Shown: positions 35,461-44,388 of the stretch, one piece after another
Numbering within the stretch: the first letter of the stretch is position 1
Layout of the letters: each line of letters opens with the position of its first letter
NCBI RefSeq assembly: GCF_014297365.1
Contig: NZ_JACOQD010000001.1
Coordinates: 186,001-250,000, forward strand
DNA from: Winogradskyella echinorum
GTDB taxonomy: Bacteria > Bacteroidota > Bacteroidia > Flavobacteriales > Flavobacteriaceae
DNA length: 64,000 bases
Direction: 5' to 3'
The notes under the pieces: generated by a model
Told to the model about the DNA's origin: nothing
The model's input: the letters and a program-made list of their open reading frames with translations, nothing else
Database searches by the model: none
Program-made: the position numbers and the translations under genes

Positions 35461-35825
35461 TTTAATGTCTTAATTTTTGTAACGGTAAAATCTCGTTCAC
35501 GGTCAACATTTTTTATGGCTATAATAATACTTTCTGGCATTAAATTGTTTCGGTATCTATTGGAACTCATAAAATGTACTATTCCAGATGCTGTTTTAAA
35601 ATGAGTATATCCATCCAATAATATGATAATTGGATATTTTTTCGCCACTTCAGTTGAATCATTATATGAATCAGGAATACTTATTAAACAAGTTCTTTCT
35701 TCATTTAAAATACTAGATTTAATAATGAACTGACTTCCAATTATAATATCCGTTTTATTCTGTCCGAACGTCGTTTGTGCTCCAAAAAGAAGAATACATA
35801 AAATCACAAATGTAAAAGTTCTCAT
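35457..35825 (-). pseudogene. Truncated copy of the esterase gene at 48487-49314
   Basis: From ATG 35825 the frame encodes about 122 residues closely similar to the first 117 of the full-length esterase (for example DGYTHFKTASGIVHFMSSNR is identical). It stops at KIKTLN just before the catalytic serine elbow GHSLGG, so it lacks the active site. The similarity starts about 24 bases upstream of the ATG (TTACCAAACATATAAA in gene orientation). It is a broken duplicate. Confidence 0.85.
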
Positions 35826-35849
35826 AGTTTGCTTTATATGTTTGGTAAC

Positions 35850-35936
35850 AAATATTTTCGACAACGTACCACCTGTGGCTTTCATTTCTCCAATTTCATA
35901 AGTGGTATTATCACACTTCGGACATTTGTATTTCAT
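35850..35936 (-). pseudogene. N-terminal stub of a small zinc-ribbon protein fused to the esterase fragment
   Basis: Residues 1-29 read MKYKCPKCDNTTYEIGEMKA...LSKIF, the beginning of a small Bacteroidota zinc-ribbon family that normally continues to a second CxxC. Here the frame passes at 35850 into VTKHIKQT, the translated leader of the esterase copy. The second zinc knuckle is lost. The open frame 35457-35936 is thus an accidental chimera of two broken genes. Confidence 0.75.
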
Positions 35937-35994
35937 AGTTTTATATTTTTTGAGTTGATACTATATGGCTGTTAACGATGATATTCATTGCCTT

Positions 35995-36570
35995 TTATTT
36001 TAAAAACTTAAATCGAGGACTATATATCACCTCTTTTTCATTGTTTATTCTCAGTGTGTTGATCAATATTAAAATTAAATTGGCGACATACAAAAAGCCA
36101 ATAACCATAAAAAATGTACTTAACGTTATTTGGTCTGTGAGTCCAATTTTTGATATGGTGAACAATACTATTGGGATAAAAAATAACAGAATGGTCCACG
36201 TGATTTCGAAATTGATTAAATCTTTACCCAACTTATTACTATTTTTTATCTTACCTTTTTTTGATGTCCAAAGTATAAATGGAATTAAAACCCCTAGCAA
36301 TGGAAAGACCAGAAATAACAGTGCAGAGAGATTGAGATACGTTAAATACTTTTTATCTTCTTTTACGGACCAATCTATCAACTCATCTGGACTTACATTT
36401 AAGGCATTGGCTAATCGCTTCAATGACTCACCTGTAGGGTTTGATTCCCCTTTTTCGATGCGTTGAATAGTTCGTAAACTTAAACCAGATTCTTCTGCTA
36501 GAAATTCTTGTGACATCCCTTTCTGGTTTCTCAATTCTTTTACTCTTAAAGCTAAATAGTTATTATCCAT
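35995..36570 (-). CDS. XRE-family regulator with a membrane domain
   Basis: 191 aa. N-terminal Cro/CI helix-turn-helix (VKELRNQKGMSQEFLAEESGLSLRTIQRIEKGESNP, about 10-45), then three to four transmembrane helices (about 82-105, 125-145, 152-178) of the DUF4870-like type. A membrane-tethered transcription factor is implied. It overlaps the upstream membrane protein gene by 8 bases and forms an operon with it and a serine hydrolase. Confidence 0.85.
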   Translation of the reverse strand: MDNNYLALRVKELRNQKGMSQEFLAEESGLSLRTIQRIEKGESNPTGESLKRLANALNVSPDELIDWSVKEDKKYLTYLNLSALLFLVFPLLGVLIPFILWTSKKGKIKNSNKLGKDLINFEITWTILLFFIPIVLFTISKIGLTDQITLSTFFMVIGFLYVANLILILINTLRINNEKEVIYSPRFKFLK

Positions 36571-37033
36571 TTTCTAAAGGTTTGTTTTTAGTTAAAGTTT
36601 TTCTGTACCTCATTATTGTTATGGTTACTATTCCTAATAAAAATCCAGGAACCAATTGAACTAACGACCCATAAATCACATGATTTAATAGCGCTTGCCC
36701 AAAATTATCATAATATAATCCATAATGAGTGCCAATTTCCCATTTTGTATCTACCCACCAAAGTATAGCAACTGGAATCCTTGAAATAGGTGAGTAAATA
36801 AGTAAGCTTAATAAAAGAATCTTGTAAGCTTGTTTTTGATTACCTAATTTAATACCTAGATATATAGCAATCCCTAAGGTAAGCCAAAGTAGCCCGATAA
36901 TAAAAATAGCATTTTCAGGCAATCCCAATAATTCTAAACCATATCTAACTGGAGTTAAAATTAATGCAATTATGATGGGTGCTTTACCATAATAAATGGC
37001 TTGCTGTAAAGATGTTTTTTCCTTGTTTTTCAT
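36563..37033 (-). CDS. Hypothetical membrane protein of the XRE operon
   Basis: 156 aa with four transmembrane helices (about 14-34, 42-60, 70-92, 118-140). No recognised family. It starts 1 base after the stop of the serine hydrolase and overlaps the XRE gene by 8 bases, so all three are one translational unit. It may be the signalling partner of the membrane-tethered regulator; this is inference. Confidence 0.65.
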   Translation of the reverse strand: MKNKEKTSLQQAIYYGKAPIIIALILTPVRYGLELLGLPENAIFIIGLLWLTLGIAIYLGIKLGNQKQAYKILLLSLLIYSPISRIPVAILWWVDTKWEIGTHYGLYYDNFGQALLNHVIYGSLVQLVPGFLLGIVTITIMRYRKTLTKNKPLENG

Positions 37034-37034
37034 C

Positions 37035-38414
37035 CTAATTCTTTTTTGCGATAATTTTACGACCAGATTGATTCATCGTTAAGCTAATAACATTATTCGC
37101 TTCATTTTTATTAAACGTGATTTCTGCATCTACAATTTTTACAAAAAAATGATTTTGAGTTTCAGCAAATAATTCAACCTTTTTAGTTTGACCTGGAGCT
37201 AATAAGTATAATTGATTTGTGTTATCCAATCCTATAGTAAGGTTTACATTTGGTTTAACCTCGTAAGTACCTGTATAGTCACTTAATATTTCAGAAGGTA
37301 CATTAATTGATTTTCTCTCAGGTTGATTATGCTTAGCCTCTGTTATTTTATCATCTGGTATACTTACAAATAATTCAGCAACTTGTTTCGCCACGTTATT
37401 TACATTCTTACAATTACAGTTGGTTAATGCAGTTATATACAGTTTCTCTTTAGGTAAAAACAGCGCAATACTGGTAAACCCCTTCGTACTTCCTGTGTGG
37501 GCAATTACAGGAGAATTCCCCAATTTCGAAAATCGAAAACCATATCCATAAGGTACTCTTTTCCCACTGTTTAATGAGGTTGGTGTCATAGCTTGTTTTA
37601 TACTAGAAGCTTTTAAAAGTGTGTTTGAAAGTAATGCATTTTGCCATTTTAAAAGATCCTCTGTGGTAGATAAAATAGCTCCCGCGGAATATGCTAAAGA
37701 CAAATTGATATCATCTGATTTTACAAAATCATTTTGTTCAATGATATAACCCTTAGTAGGGTTTGGAATACCTTGTTTCGTATCTCCACAGGATGAATTC
37801 TTCATTCCTATTTTATCAAAAATATGTTGTTCTATAAAATCACTGTAAGGTTGTCCAGAAACGATTTCAATAATTCGCCCTAGTATAATATAGCCGGCAT
37901 TGCTGTATTTAAAACGCTCTCCTGGTTTAAACTCCAAAGGTTCATCTTTAAAATATGCAATAAGTTCTGTAGGTGACATATTAGTTTTAGAAATAAAACC
38001 CTTGTCACCAACAGGTGTTCTGTTTTTTATTCCCGAAGTATGATTCAATAGATTGTGAATGGTAATATCTTTTCCAATCTCGACATATTCAGGAATGTAT
38101 TTTCCAATATTATCCTCAATATTCAGTTTGCCTTGCTCTGCTAGCATTAAAATTGAAACTGCGGTAAATTGTTTTGTAATTGAACCAATCTGAAATACAC
38201 TACTCTTTTGTAAAGGTGTATTTAATTCTAAATTAGCTTTTCCAAAAGATTTACTATAAATAGATGCTCCTTCTTTTGCTACCAGAATTGAAATACCAGG
38301 CTCGTTTTGATTGTAACTTATAGCAACTATGGAATCTATTTTTGATTCATAGCTCTGACTAACGCTAAAATATGTAATGAAAAGAAAAGTGAGTGTTGTA
38401 AAAAAATTATTCAT
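37035..38414 (-). CDS. Secreted serine hydrolase (beta-lactamase fold) with C-terminal beta domain
   Basis: The start at 38414 (MNNFFTTLTFLF) gives 459 aa with a good signal peptide ending SVSQ; the upstream ATG at 38435 would place polar residues before it. Motifs: SITK (Ser78, Lys81), YSN in RFKYSNAGYIILG, and HTGSTKG near residue 320. A C-terminal domain (about 370-459, DYTGTYEVKPNVNLTI) is of the DUF3471 type often found on these hydrolases. It is first in an operon with a membrane protein and an XRE regulator. Confidence 0.88.
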   Translation of the reverse strand: MNNFFTTLTFLFITYFSVSQSYESKIDSIVAISYNQNEPGISILVAKEGASIYSKSFGKANLELNTPLQKSSVFQIGSITKQFTAVSILMLAEQGKLNIEDNIGKYIPEYVEIGKDITIHNLLNHTSGIKNRTPVGDKGFISKTNMSPTELIAYFKDEPLEFKPGERFKYSNAGYIILGRIIEIVSGQPYSDFIEQHIFDKIGMKNSSCGDTKQGIPNPTKGYIIEQNDFVKSDDINLSLAYSAGAILSTTEDLLKWQNALLSNTLLKASSIKQAMTPTSLNSGKRVPYGYGFRFSKLGNSPVIAHTGSTKGFTSIALFLPKEKLYITALTNCNCKNVNNVAKQVAELFVSIPDDKITEAKHNQPERKSINVPSEILSDYTGTYEVKPNVNLTIGLDNTNQLYLLAPGQTKKVELFAETQNHFFVKIVDAEITFNKNEANNVISLTMNQSGRKIIAKKN

Positions 38415-38460
38415 TGATTTGTATTTAATGTTCATGGGACAAAATTAAATACAAACCTTA

Positions 38461-38503
38461 CTGGCACTTGCGCCAAGCTTATGACATCTTTATGACATCT
38501 GCG
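38461..38503. promoter_or_regulatory. Repeats upstream of the XRE operon
   Basis: ATGACATCT occurs at 38481-38489 and 38492-38500 (11-base period, same helix face), next to TGGC...GCCA (38462-38475). They lie about 50-90 bases before the first gene and are likely binding sites, possibly of the operon's own XRE regulator. Confidence 0.35.
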
Positions 38504-38575
38504 CTTATTCCTTTAAATAAAGGCACATTTAAACTTTATTTTACTTAAGAGATGAGATTCTAACAGTTATTGAAA

Positions 38576-40789
38576 TCAGTTCCAAATTGGCAAAGAAATA
38601 CTGCTGTTTCCTGTAAAAATTATCTCTAATGGAATTTCAGCATCTTTAATACTTTCTTTATTAACATCCTTTCCAGTACCATAATTAATTTGAGCATTAT
38701 TGTTTTTATTGACATTAACCACCACTACAATGCGACTCCCTTTTTCTAATTTTTTACTGATTAGTTTCGAATTGTCGAAAGACACTTTCGTCTTTTGATT
38801 CGGTATCAATAAATTTCTTTGTTCTCTATCTTTAGCATAGCTCGCTCTACCAATATAATAGCTTAAATGAAAATAGTTCCCTTCTGGAGTCAATTCATAT
38901 ACGATTACAGAATAATCAACATCTTTTTTATTTATTGAAAATTCAAGATTCCCTAAAAAAGAGCCATTTATAATTACATCTTCCTTTAGCGCTTCAGAAT
39001 TAAAAATTAAACCATCTTTTAAATTGATTTGGTCACGTTCCAAAGGCCAAGGATAATACTCTGTGTTAGTCATACTCTTTCGATCCTTAAAATCAACAGA
39101 CATTTGAATCTCTAAATTATTTGCTTTTGATTTTAAGGCATAAAAATCGTTGGTTTTATCAGCACTTAAATGAAATGTTAAAGTATCATTGGTCATGGCG
39201 CTTAAACTTGGTTTGTGCATCCAGGTATTCGTACCCATGACTTGGAAGTTGACTTTATCTTTTAAAATACTCGGTTTTGCTTTTCCGTTTAAAATATAAT
39301 CAAACCATTGATAAATTAGATCTTCTTCAATATGTATTAAAGCAGCTTTGTCTAATTTGTAATTTCTTAGACTTTCTTCGGGTTTCGTTTGTGCAGTCCA
39401 ATGGTCATAAGGCCCAACTAACAAATAATGATTCGGATTTTTTGCGTATTTATAATGCTCATTGAAATAATACATGGCTCCTCCTTGTGAGTCATCATAA
39501 TACCCTGTTATGGTTAAAATCGGAATGTCAATTTTTGCAAATTCTTGCTTGTATGGAATCATTTTTTTCCAGAAATCATCATAACTAGGATGTTGCATAT
39601 AGGTGTTCCATAATGTATTTGTCTGTCCATCTAAACTATCTAACTTGTTAAACGCAATGCCTGTTTTGTACCAGGTGTTTTTTAAGTTATTCCAACGATT
39701 AAAATTATTTGAAGCTTCAAAATCTAAAAACTTGTTATTGGTGACATAAAAATTCCAGGAATACGAATAATTGTGTAGGACATTATTTTCCATGGGGTAG
39801 TCAATTCCTGGTGCAATAGCAACCATGGGTACAATGGTTTTTAATGCAGGATGCACATTGTGTTTCATAGAAGCCCATTGTGTAAAACCATTGTAACTAC
39901 CTCCAAACATGGCTACTTTTTGATTAGACCAAGCTTGTTTACTAATCCAATCAATGACTTCATACACATCAGTATGTTCATATTCAAGTGGTTTTATGTC
40001 GCTATGACTCAATCTTTTTCCTCTTGTATTGGCAATCACGCCAATATAGCCTTTGGAAGCTGATAACATGGCAGAGGCCTCATTGGTGCCTGCGTAAATA
40101 GAAGACACTAGTATGGCAGATTTTTTAGCTGTTGAATTTCCCTTGCGTTTAACTACTACCATTGAAACTTCGGCACCATCTTTCATAGGAATGACGATAC
40201 TATCATTTATGACATATCTGCGTTTATGATCTTGTTTAATTTCATCAAAATAAATAACTCTAGTTGATGAAAATACAGTGCTTAAAAAATATTTTTTTAC
40301 TAAATCCGTAGCTGTTGCCTGTGTTATTTTTTCTGATTTAATACTAGTATACGTATTATTAAATTTACTCACATAATAATCTGTAGGATCTCTAACTATC
40401 AGAGCCTTATCTAAGTTAATAACTTGTATGTCATCAGAATTCTTTATGTATTTGCTGTAAGAGTTTTTAAACGCATCTTTAAAGTTCGTAGAAAGCTTTG
40501 CCTCTACATAATACTTGTAGACATCTAAATACTGACTTTGATCTCTTGGTGTTTCTGCTATTCTTTTTTTTATTGAAGTTAAGGCGTCTTTATATTCACC
40601 TCTTATTAACTGGAACTTAAACTGGTCTATTGCTGATAGACTTTGAATGTCACATTGTATTGCTAATTGCTGCATTTGGTTTTCAAGCGCTACTGAATCT
40701 GATAGTTTCACCTTTTTAAATGGCAATTCTTGTGCAAAAGAAGTAACGCTAATTGAGATTAAAAATAATATCAGGACTAATTTTTTCAT
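38576..40789 (-). CDS. Secreted CocE/NonD-family hydrolase (S15-like)
   Basis: The start at 40789 (MKKLVLILFLISI) gives 737 aa with a signal peptide (cleaved near SFAQ). An N-terminal helical region (about 20-165) precedes the alpha/beta hydrolase domain: NTRGKRLSHSDIKPLEYEHTDVYEVIDW, nucleophile elbow FGGSYNG, acid in TGYYDDSQGG and His in YDHWTAQ. A C-terminal jelly-roll domain follows, as in X-Pro dipeptidyl-peptidase and cocaine esterase. It is 34 bases downstream of a lipoprotein gene and probably transcribed from the LytTR-site promoter in front of it. Confidence 0.88.
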   Translation of the reverse strand: MKKLVLILFLISISVTSFAQELPFKKVKLSDSVALENQMQQLAIQCDIQSLSAIDQFKFQLIRGEYKDALTSIKKRIAETPRDQSQYLDVYKYYVEAKLSTNFKDAFKNSYSKYIKNSDDIQVINLDKALIVRDPTDYYVSKFNNTYTSIKSEKITQATATDLVKKYFLSTVFSSTRVIYFDEIKQDHKRRYVINDSIVIPMKDGAEVSMVVVKRKGNSTAKKSAILVSSIYAGTNEASAMLSASKGYIGVIANTRGKRLSHSDIKPLEYEHTDVYEVIDWISKQAWSNQKVAMFGGSYNGFTQWASMKHNVHPALKTIVPMVAIAPGIDYPMENNVLHNYSYSWNFYVTNNKFLDFEASNNFNRWNNLKNTWYKTGIAFNKLDSLDGQTNTLWNTYMQHPSYDDFWKKMIPYKQEFAKIDIPILTITGYYDDSQGGAMYYFNEHYKYAKNPNHYLLVGPYDHWTAQTKPEESLRNYKLDKAALIHIEEDLIYQWFDYILNGKAKPSILKDKVNFQVMGTNTWMHKPSLSAMTNDTLTFHLSADKTNDFYALKSKANNLEIQMSVDFKDRKSMTNTEYYPWPLERDQINLKDGLIFNSEALKEDVIINGSFLGNLEFSINKKDVDYSVIVYELTPEGNYFHLSYYIGRASYAKDREQRNLLIPNQKTKVSFDNSKLISKKLEKGSRIVVVVNVNKNNNAQINYGTGKDVNKESIKDAEIPLEIIFTGNSSISLPIWN

Positions 40790-40822
40790 TGTTTTACGTT
40801 TGAAAATTGATAGCAAACAGAA

Positions 40823-41443
40823 CTATTTCTTATTTGGGTATACATATTTGATTAACTCTTCATTGTATAAAAAGCCGTCTTGAGTTTGCGTCATTTTAAT
40901 AAAGTTTTTTAGTTCTGGTGCATACAACCAAACTTCATCTGTTTGTGCGTTGTATCCTCTAGAATTAGAAACCGTTCCCTTGTATTCTATGGTGTACGCC
41001 ATAAAGGTACCAGCGTCTACCGTTTCTTCTTTGTAGGATAATACTTTTGCATCTTGACTTTGTGTTCCTGTGGTACCATCTTGACTTGTCCAATTTTTTT
41101 CATATCGCCACGTTTTACCAACCTCTAAAGGCCATTTGTATCTTGGTGTTTCGCTTTCTTCTGGCTTTACAATGTCCGAAACTGGAATCGTATCTTTTTC
41201 AATCACCATACCTAAACCGCCATTCATATTAACTATTTCTCTTGTGTCTTCCCCTTCTGAACGTACTTCGCCTTCAGTGGTTACGCCTTTATATTTCCAA
41301 GTCCATTTTTCTCCAACTGTATAATCGGATAGGATAGGTTGTTCTGCTACTGAAACAGTGTTTTCATTACAAGATATCAACACTGAAATTAGCACTAGAT
41401 ATACGATTCTTTCTATATTAAATACTACTTTTAAATACTTCAT
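40823..41443 (-). CDS. Lipoprotein under a LytTR-type operator
   Basis: 206 aa. Lipobox VLISC (Cys25) after a short signal peptide, then CNENTVSVAEQPILSDYTVGEKWTW and a beta-rich domain with a repeated Trp-Thr pattern (KWTWKYKGVTTEGEV, KTWRYEKNWTSQDGT). The function is unknown. The first ~45 residues and the promoter are closely similar to those of the lipoprotein at 56193-56519, while the rest is unrelated. It sits between a kinase/LytTR pair and a CocE-type hydrolase gene. Confidence 0.75.
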   Translation of the reverse strand: MKYLKVVFNIERIVYLVLISVLISCNENTVSVAEQPILSDYTVGEKWTWKYKGVTTEGEVRSEGEDTREIVNMNGGLGMVIEKDTIPVSDIVKPEESETPRYKWPLEVGKTWRYEKNWTSQDGTTGTQSQDAKVLSYKEETVDAGTFMAYTIEYKGTVSNSRGYNAQTDEVWLYAPELKNFIKMTQTQDGFLYNEELIKYVYPNKK

Positions 41444-41511
41444 AATATGGCTTTTAAATTAATTATAGTACAAAGTAAAGAAGTCTGTTTCTATCAAAAA
41501 AGGAAAAGTAC

Positions 41512-41541
41512 ATGAGCGTAATAAAAAGTCAATGAACGTTA
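41512..41541 (-). promoter_or_regulatory. LytTR-type direct-repeat operator of the lipoprotein operon
   Basis: Two half-sites with a 20-base period: ATGAGCGTAA (41512) and ATGAACGTTA (41532). AACGTTAGA matches most of the published LytTR half-site pattern [TA][AC][CA]GTTN[AG][TG]. In gene orientation the site is followed by TTTG and, 18 bases on, TTACTTTG, a plausible promoter. The same block recurs at 43407 and 56587. Confidence 0.6.
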
Positions 41542-41562
41542 GAAAATTTAGCGATTTTCTCT

Positions 41563-42285
41563 TTATAAACTATTCCAGTTTTTAAACTTAACGGACTGCC
41601 TGCTAGACACTTCTACTTTTTTCCCAGTCGTTAACATAATTTGTAATTTATTATTGAAGTAGGGGTGAATCTCTTTGATGTAATGTATGTTAATCATTTG
41701 GCTTCGATTCACACGGAAAAAGACTTTAGGGTCTAATTTTTCTGCTAATAAATTTAAAGAACGCTTTATCATTGCTTTATCCGAACCAAAATAGAGACGT
41801 GCATAATTTTCTAAAGATTCAATAAAATAAATATCTGTGAGAGGAATAAAATGACATTTTTCACCATCTTTTATAAATATCTTTTGATGCATCGGTAAGG
41901 TGGTAGGCTCTAATTTTACCCTATTAGACAATTCTTCCTTTACCTTTTCAATAGTTTTAGAAAAACGTTCATCTCTTAAAGGCTTTACCAAATAATCTAA
42001 AGCATTCATCTCAAACGCTTTTACAGCATATTGATCATAGGCCGTTGTAAAAACGACGTCAGGCACATTGGTTAGTTCTTCCAATAAATCAAACCCAGAT
42101 TTCCCAGGCATATGAATATCTAAAAACAATAGGTCTGGTTGTAAGTCTTCAATTAAAGTTATGGCTTCATCTACATGACTAGCTTCAGCTATAATTTCAA
42201 ACTCTTTATGTTTTTCTAGTGCACGTTTTACTTCTTCTCTCGCTAAACGTTCATCATCAATGATTATGGTTTTATATCTTTTCAT
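41563..42285 (-). CDS. LytTR-family response regulator (third pair)
   Basis: 240 aa. Receiver domain with Asp56 (DLLFLDIHMPGKSG), TTAYDQYAVKAFE and YLVKPL; LytTR domain about 135-240 (IYFIESLENYARLYFG, FFRVNRSQMIN, EVSSRQSVKFKNW). It belongs to the more common LytR/AlgR type and differs from the other two, which share PIGKxYK ends. It overlaps the kinase by 14 bases. Likely targets are the ATGAGCG repeats at 41512, 43407 and 56587. Confidence 0.94.
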   Translation of the reverse strand: MKRYKTIIIDDERLAREEVKRALEKHKEFEIIAEASHVDEAITLIEDLQPDLLFLDIHMPGKSGFDLLEELTNVPDVVFTTAYDQYAVKAFEMNALDYLVKPLRDERFSKTIEKVKEELSNRVKLEPTTLPMHQKIFIKDGEKCHFIPLTDIYFIESLENYARLYFGSDKAMIKRSLNLLAEKLDPKVFFRVNRSQMINIHYIKEIHPYFNNKLQIMLTTGKKVEVSSRQSVKFKNWNSL

Positions 42286-43357
42286 CGTTTATATGCATTG
42301 GAATTATTAGTTCTGCGCAGACATGGTTATTTTCATTCTCTGTTAAACTAAAAACAGCCTTACCTTTATATTGAATTTCTAAGCGTTTTTTTAAATTTTC
42401 GAGACCTAATCCAACACTTTTATTTTGATTAATTATTCCAGGATTCTCAACTGTAATATGAATATGGCTATCCTTCTTTTTAATTTTTAAGTAAATAATA
42501 CCACCATCAACTATTAAATCAATGCCATGTTTAATGGCATTTTCTATCAATAACTGAATACTTAACGCAGGAATCTTATAATTAATAACGCCTTCTTCAA
42601 TACTGGTTTTTAGTTGAAGTCGTTCCTCAAAACGCAGCTTTTCTAATTCAATGTAATCATAAACTAAAGCCAATTCATTTTTAATAGGTGTTAAATCTTT
42701 GTCTTTTTCATATAAGGATGACCTCAGCAAATCTGATAATAAATCAATAGCTCTTCTTGCAACGTTTGGGTTTTCGATGACTAATGATTTAATAGAATTT
42801 AATGAGTTGAATAAGAAATGTGGATTCAATTGCGCTGATAAATTATCTAACTGGGCTTGTTTTGCGATTAAGGAAAGTTGAGCATTCTCTCTTGCCGTAA
42901 CCACTTCTTTTTGATAGTAATGATATAAGTGATACGCCAATATCCAAATAGACATTAGTCGCAGTCCTGTAAGTAAAATTGGATCCCAGTACATGATGGC
43001 TTCAAAGAAATTTTTATCCTCGCCTGCAATAAAAGTCCAATACGCATACCATTTTAAGTTGTTTATTAATACATATAGAAGCGCTAATAAAAGTATACTT
43101 GGAATAACACGAATAAGTAACTTTTTAATTGGCAACTGACTCCAGTTAGCTTTTAAAGCATACATTCTATACATATGTGTTAAGAATATTCCAATTGCCA
43201 CATCCAAAACATAATTTAAAAATGTATAAAAAATTCCATAATTATCTCTGGTATATACGGTGTATGCCCAATAAGTTGACACCAAGCACCAGCCCATCAA
43301 TTGGCAAAGCCAATATAAACGGGTTTTTGATATTTTATTGGTATAACTTAAACTCAT
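42272..43357 (-). CDS. LytS/YehU-type sensor histidine kinase (third pair)
   Basis: The start at 43357 (MSLSYTNKISKTRLYW) gives 361 aa; the ATG at 43408 would run through the promoter and operator. Four transmembrane helices lie in about 15-140, followed by the PF06580 domain LSAQLNPHFLFNSLNS (His189) and an HATPase with LIENAIKHGID and SVGLGLENLKKRL. The layout is that of classical LytS/YehU kinases with a short sensor. It is autoregulated if the repeats at 43407-43433 are LytTR sites. Confidence 0.92.
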   Translation of the reverse strand: MSLSYTNKISKTRLYWLCQLMGWCLVSTYWAYTVYTRDNYGIFYTFLNYVLDVAIGIFLTHMYRMYALKANWSQLPIKKLLIRVIPSILLLALLYVLINNLKWYAYWTFIAGEDKNFFEAIMYWDPILLTGLRLMSIWILAYHLYHYYQKEVVTARENAQLSLIAKQAQLDNLSAQLNPHFLFNSLNSIKSLVIENPNVARRAIDLLSDLLRSSLYEKDKDLTPIKNELALVYDYIELEKLRFEERLQLKTSIEEGVINYKIPALSIQLLIENAIKHGIDLIVDGGIIYLKIKKKDSHIHITVENPGIINQNKSVGLGLENLKKRLEIQYKGKAVFSLTENENNHVCAELIIPMHINDEKI

Positions 43358-43406
43358 ATGAACAGCAAAGCAACGTATTTTCTTTAAAAATAGAAAAAAG
43401 AAATAC

Positions 43407-43433
43407 ATGAGCGCGAATAAGAAGAGATAAGCG
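43407..43433 (-). promoter_or_regulatory. LytTR-type direct-repeat operator of the third kinase operon
   Basis: ATGAGCG (43407-43413) and ATAAGCG (43427-43433) are direct repeats with a 20-base period, and the second continues as GCGTTTGT, close to the LytTR half-site pattern. It lies 50-76 bases upstream of the kinase start. No gene is seen in 43434-43626. Confidence 0.55.
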
Positions 43434-43626
43434 TTTGTTATTAATTTTAAGAATTTAGGCTATGGAATATATGAGGCTTGGATAAATTACTAAAAAGAAA
43501 ATTTACAGATTGAAGACAAGAGAATTCATGACTTAAAGATTGTCTTTCTTCATGATAGTCTCAGTAGAGGATTCCTCTTTTTTATATCCATCTTTGTTGG
43601 CTTAAGTTTTATTCAATTCTTTATCT

Positions 43627-44334
43627 CTAACTTACAACGCCATTATTTAGGTATAATCCAATAAGGCTGAAGGAGTTAATAATTCCATGTGCAATTATTA
43701 TAGGAAAAAGTTTTCGCTTAATTATAAAATAGACTGAACCAAATATAAGGGCAATACAACCAGTGGCAATAACACCTGCTAATCCTTGGTAAATGTGTAA
43801 CATTCCAAATATTACAGCATGTATAATTAATGCTATAATTATTCCCAATGTATTATTTCCAGTACAATCAACCAATCTATTTAGTAAATATCCGCGAAAT
43901 AACAATTCTTCACCTAAGGCTGCACCAAACCAAACAACTGTAATTAGGTAACCTATAAAAACAAGAGGTTTTCCCATAAAAAAGGCAAATCTATCAGCTA
44001 CACCTGCTGGGTTCGTTAGACCAAAGCTTTCCAATATTGGTTTTACAATTAGTCCCATAATTGAAAAAACTAGTATTACAGTGCCAAGTGCTATCAATAT
44101 ATTAATCATCCAATTTTTTGTGCCTTTTGGAATCTTAGGCCCAAGCTCTTTCCAGTTTATTTTTTTTTGTTTCATGAAAATCGTACTAACTATAATACCA
44201 CACCAAATTGCTATTGAGCCAGCACCAATTACGTCGAAATAATCCGCAAGGTGTTTTATGCTCAATATAGTTAGGAATACAATTGCTATTTCTACAAGTA
44301 TTTTAATATTAAAGTATTTCTTTTGTGGTTCCAT
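43627..44334 (-). CDS. CPBP-family intramembrane metalloprotease
   Basis: 235 aa with about seven transmembrane helices. The Abi/CaaX-protease motifs are GEELLFRGYLLNRL (EExxxR), HAVIFGMLH (FxxxH) and HGIINSF. Members cleave within the membrane or confer immunity to self-made bacteriocins; the substrate here is unknown. It is the first (most downstream) of a run of single-gene minus-strand units. No structured repeat follows its stop codon. Confidence 0.88.
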   Translation of the reverse strand: MEPQKKYFNIKILVEIAIVFLTILSIKHLADYFDVIGAGSIAIWCGIIVSTIFMKQKKINWKELGPKIPKGTKNWMINILIALGTVILVFSIMGLIVKPILESFGLTNPAGVADRFAFFMGKPLVFIGYLITVVWFGAALGEELLFRGYLLNRLVDCTGNNTLGIIIALIIHAVIFGMLHIYQGLAGVIATGCIALIFGSVYFIIKRKLFPIIIAHGIINSFSLIGLYLNNGVVS

Positions 44335-44388
44335 ATCATTTATCTAATTAGTTGTGAGCTGTATACGTCTTTGTTAGTGTCAGTATTT

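Noticed and set aside
35457..35936. A genuine 159-aa fusion protein
   Set aside because: Both parts are truncated relatives of known genes, the esterase part lacks its active site, and the linker is a translated leader.
35978..36466. 162-codon plus-strand frame opposite the XRE regulator
   Set aside because: The XRE reading has a textbook helix-turn-helix and operon overlap; the plus frame is its shadow.
20472..38414. Three beta-lactamase-fold proteins as antibiotic resistance genes
   Set aside because: All have the broad serine hydrolase pattern (SxxK, YSN/YSG, HxG) rather than features specific to AmpC; resistance cannot be claimed from sequence.
43566..43583. Hairpin AGAGG-ATT-CCTCT followed by T residues on the plus strand
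   Set aside because: The loop is minimal and no plus-strand gene ends here; it is not oriented for the surrounding minus-strand genes.
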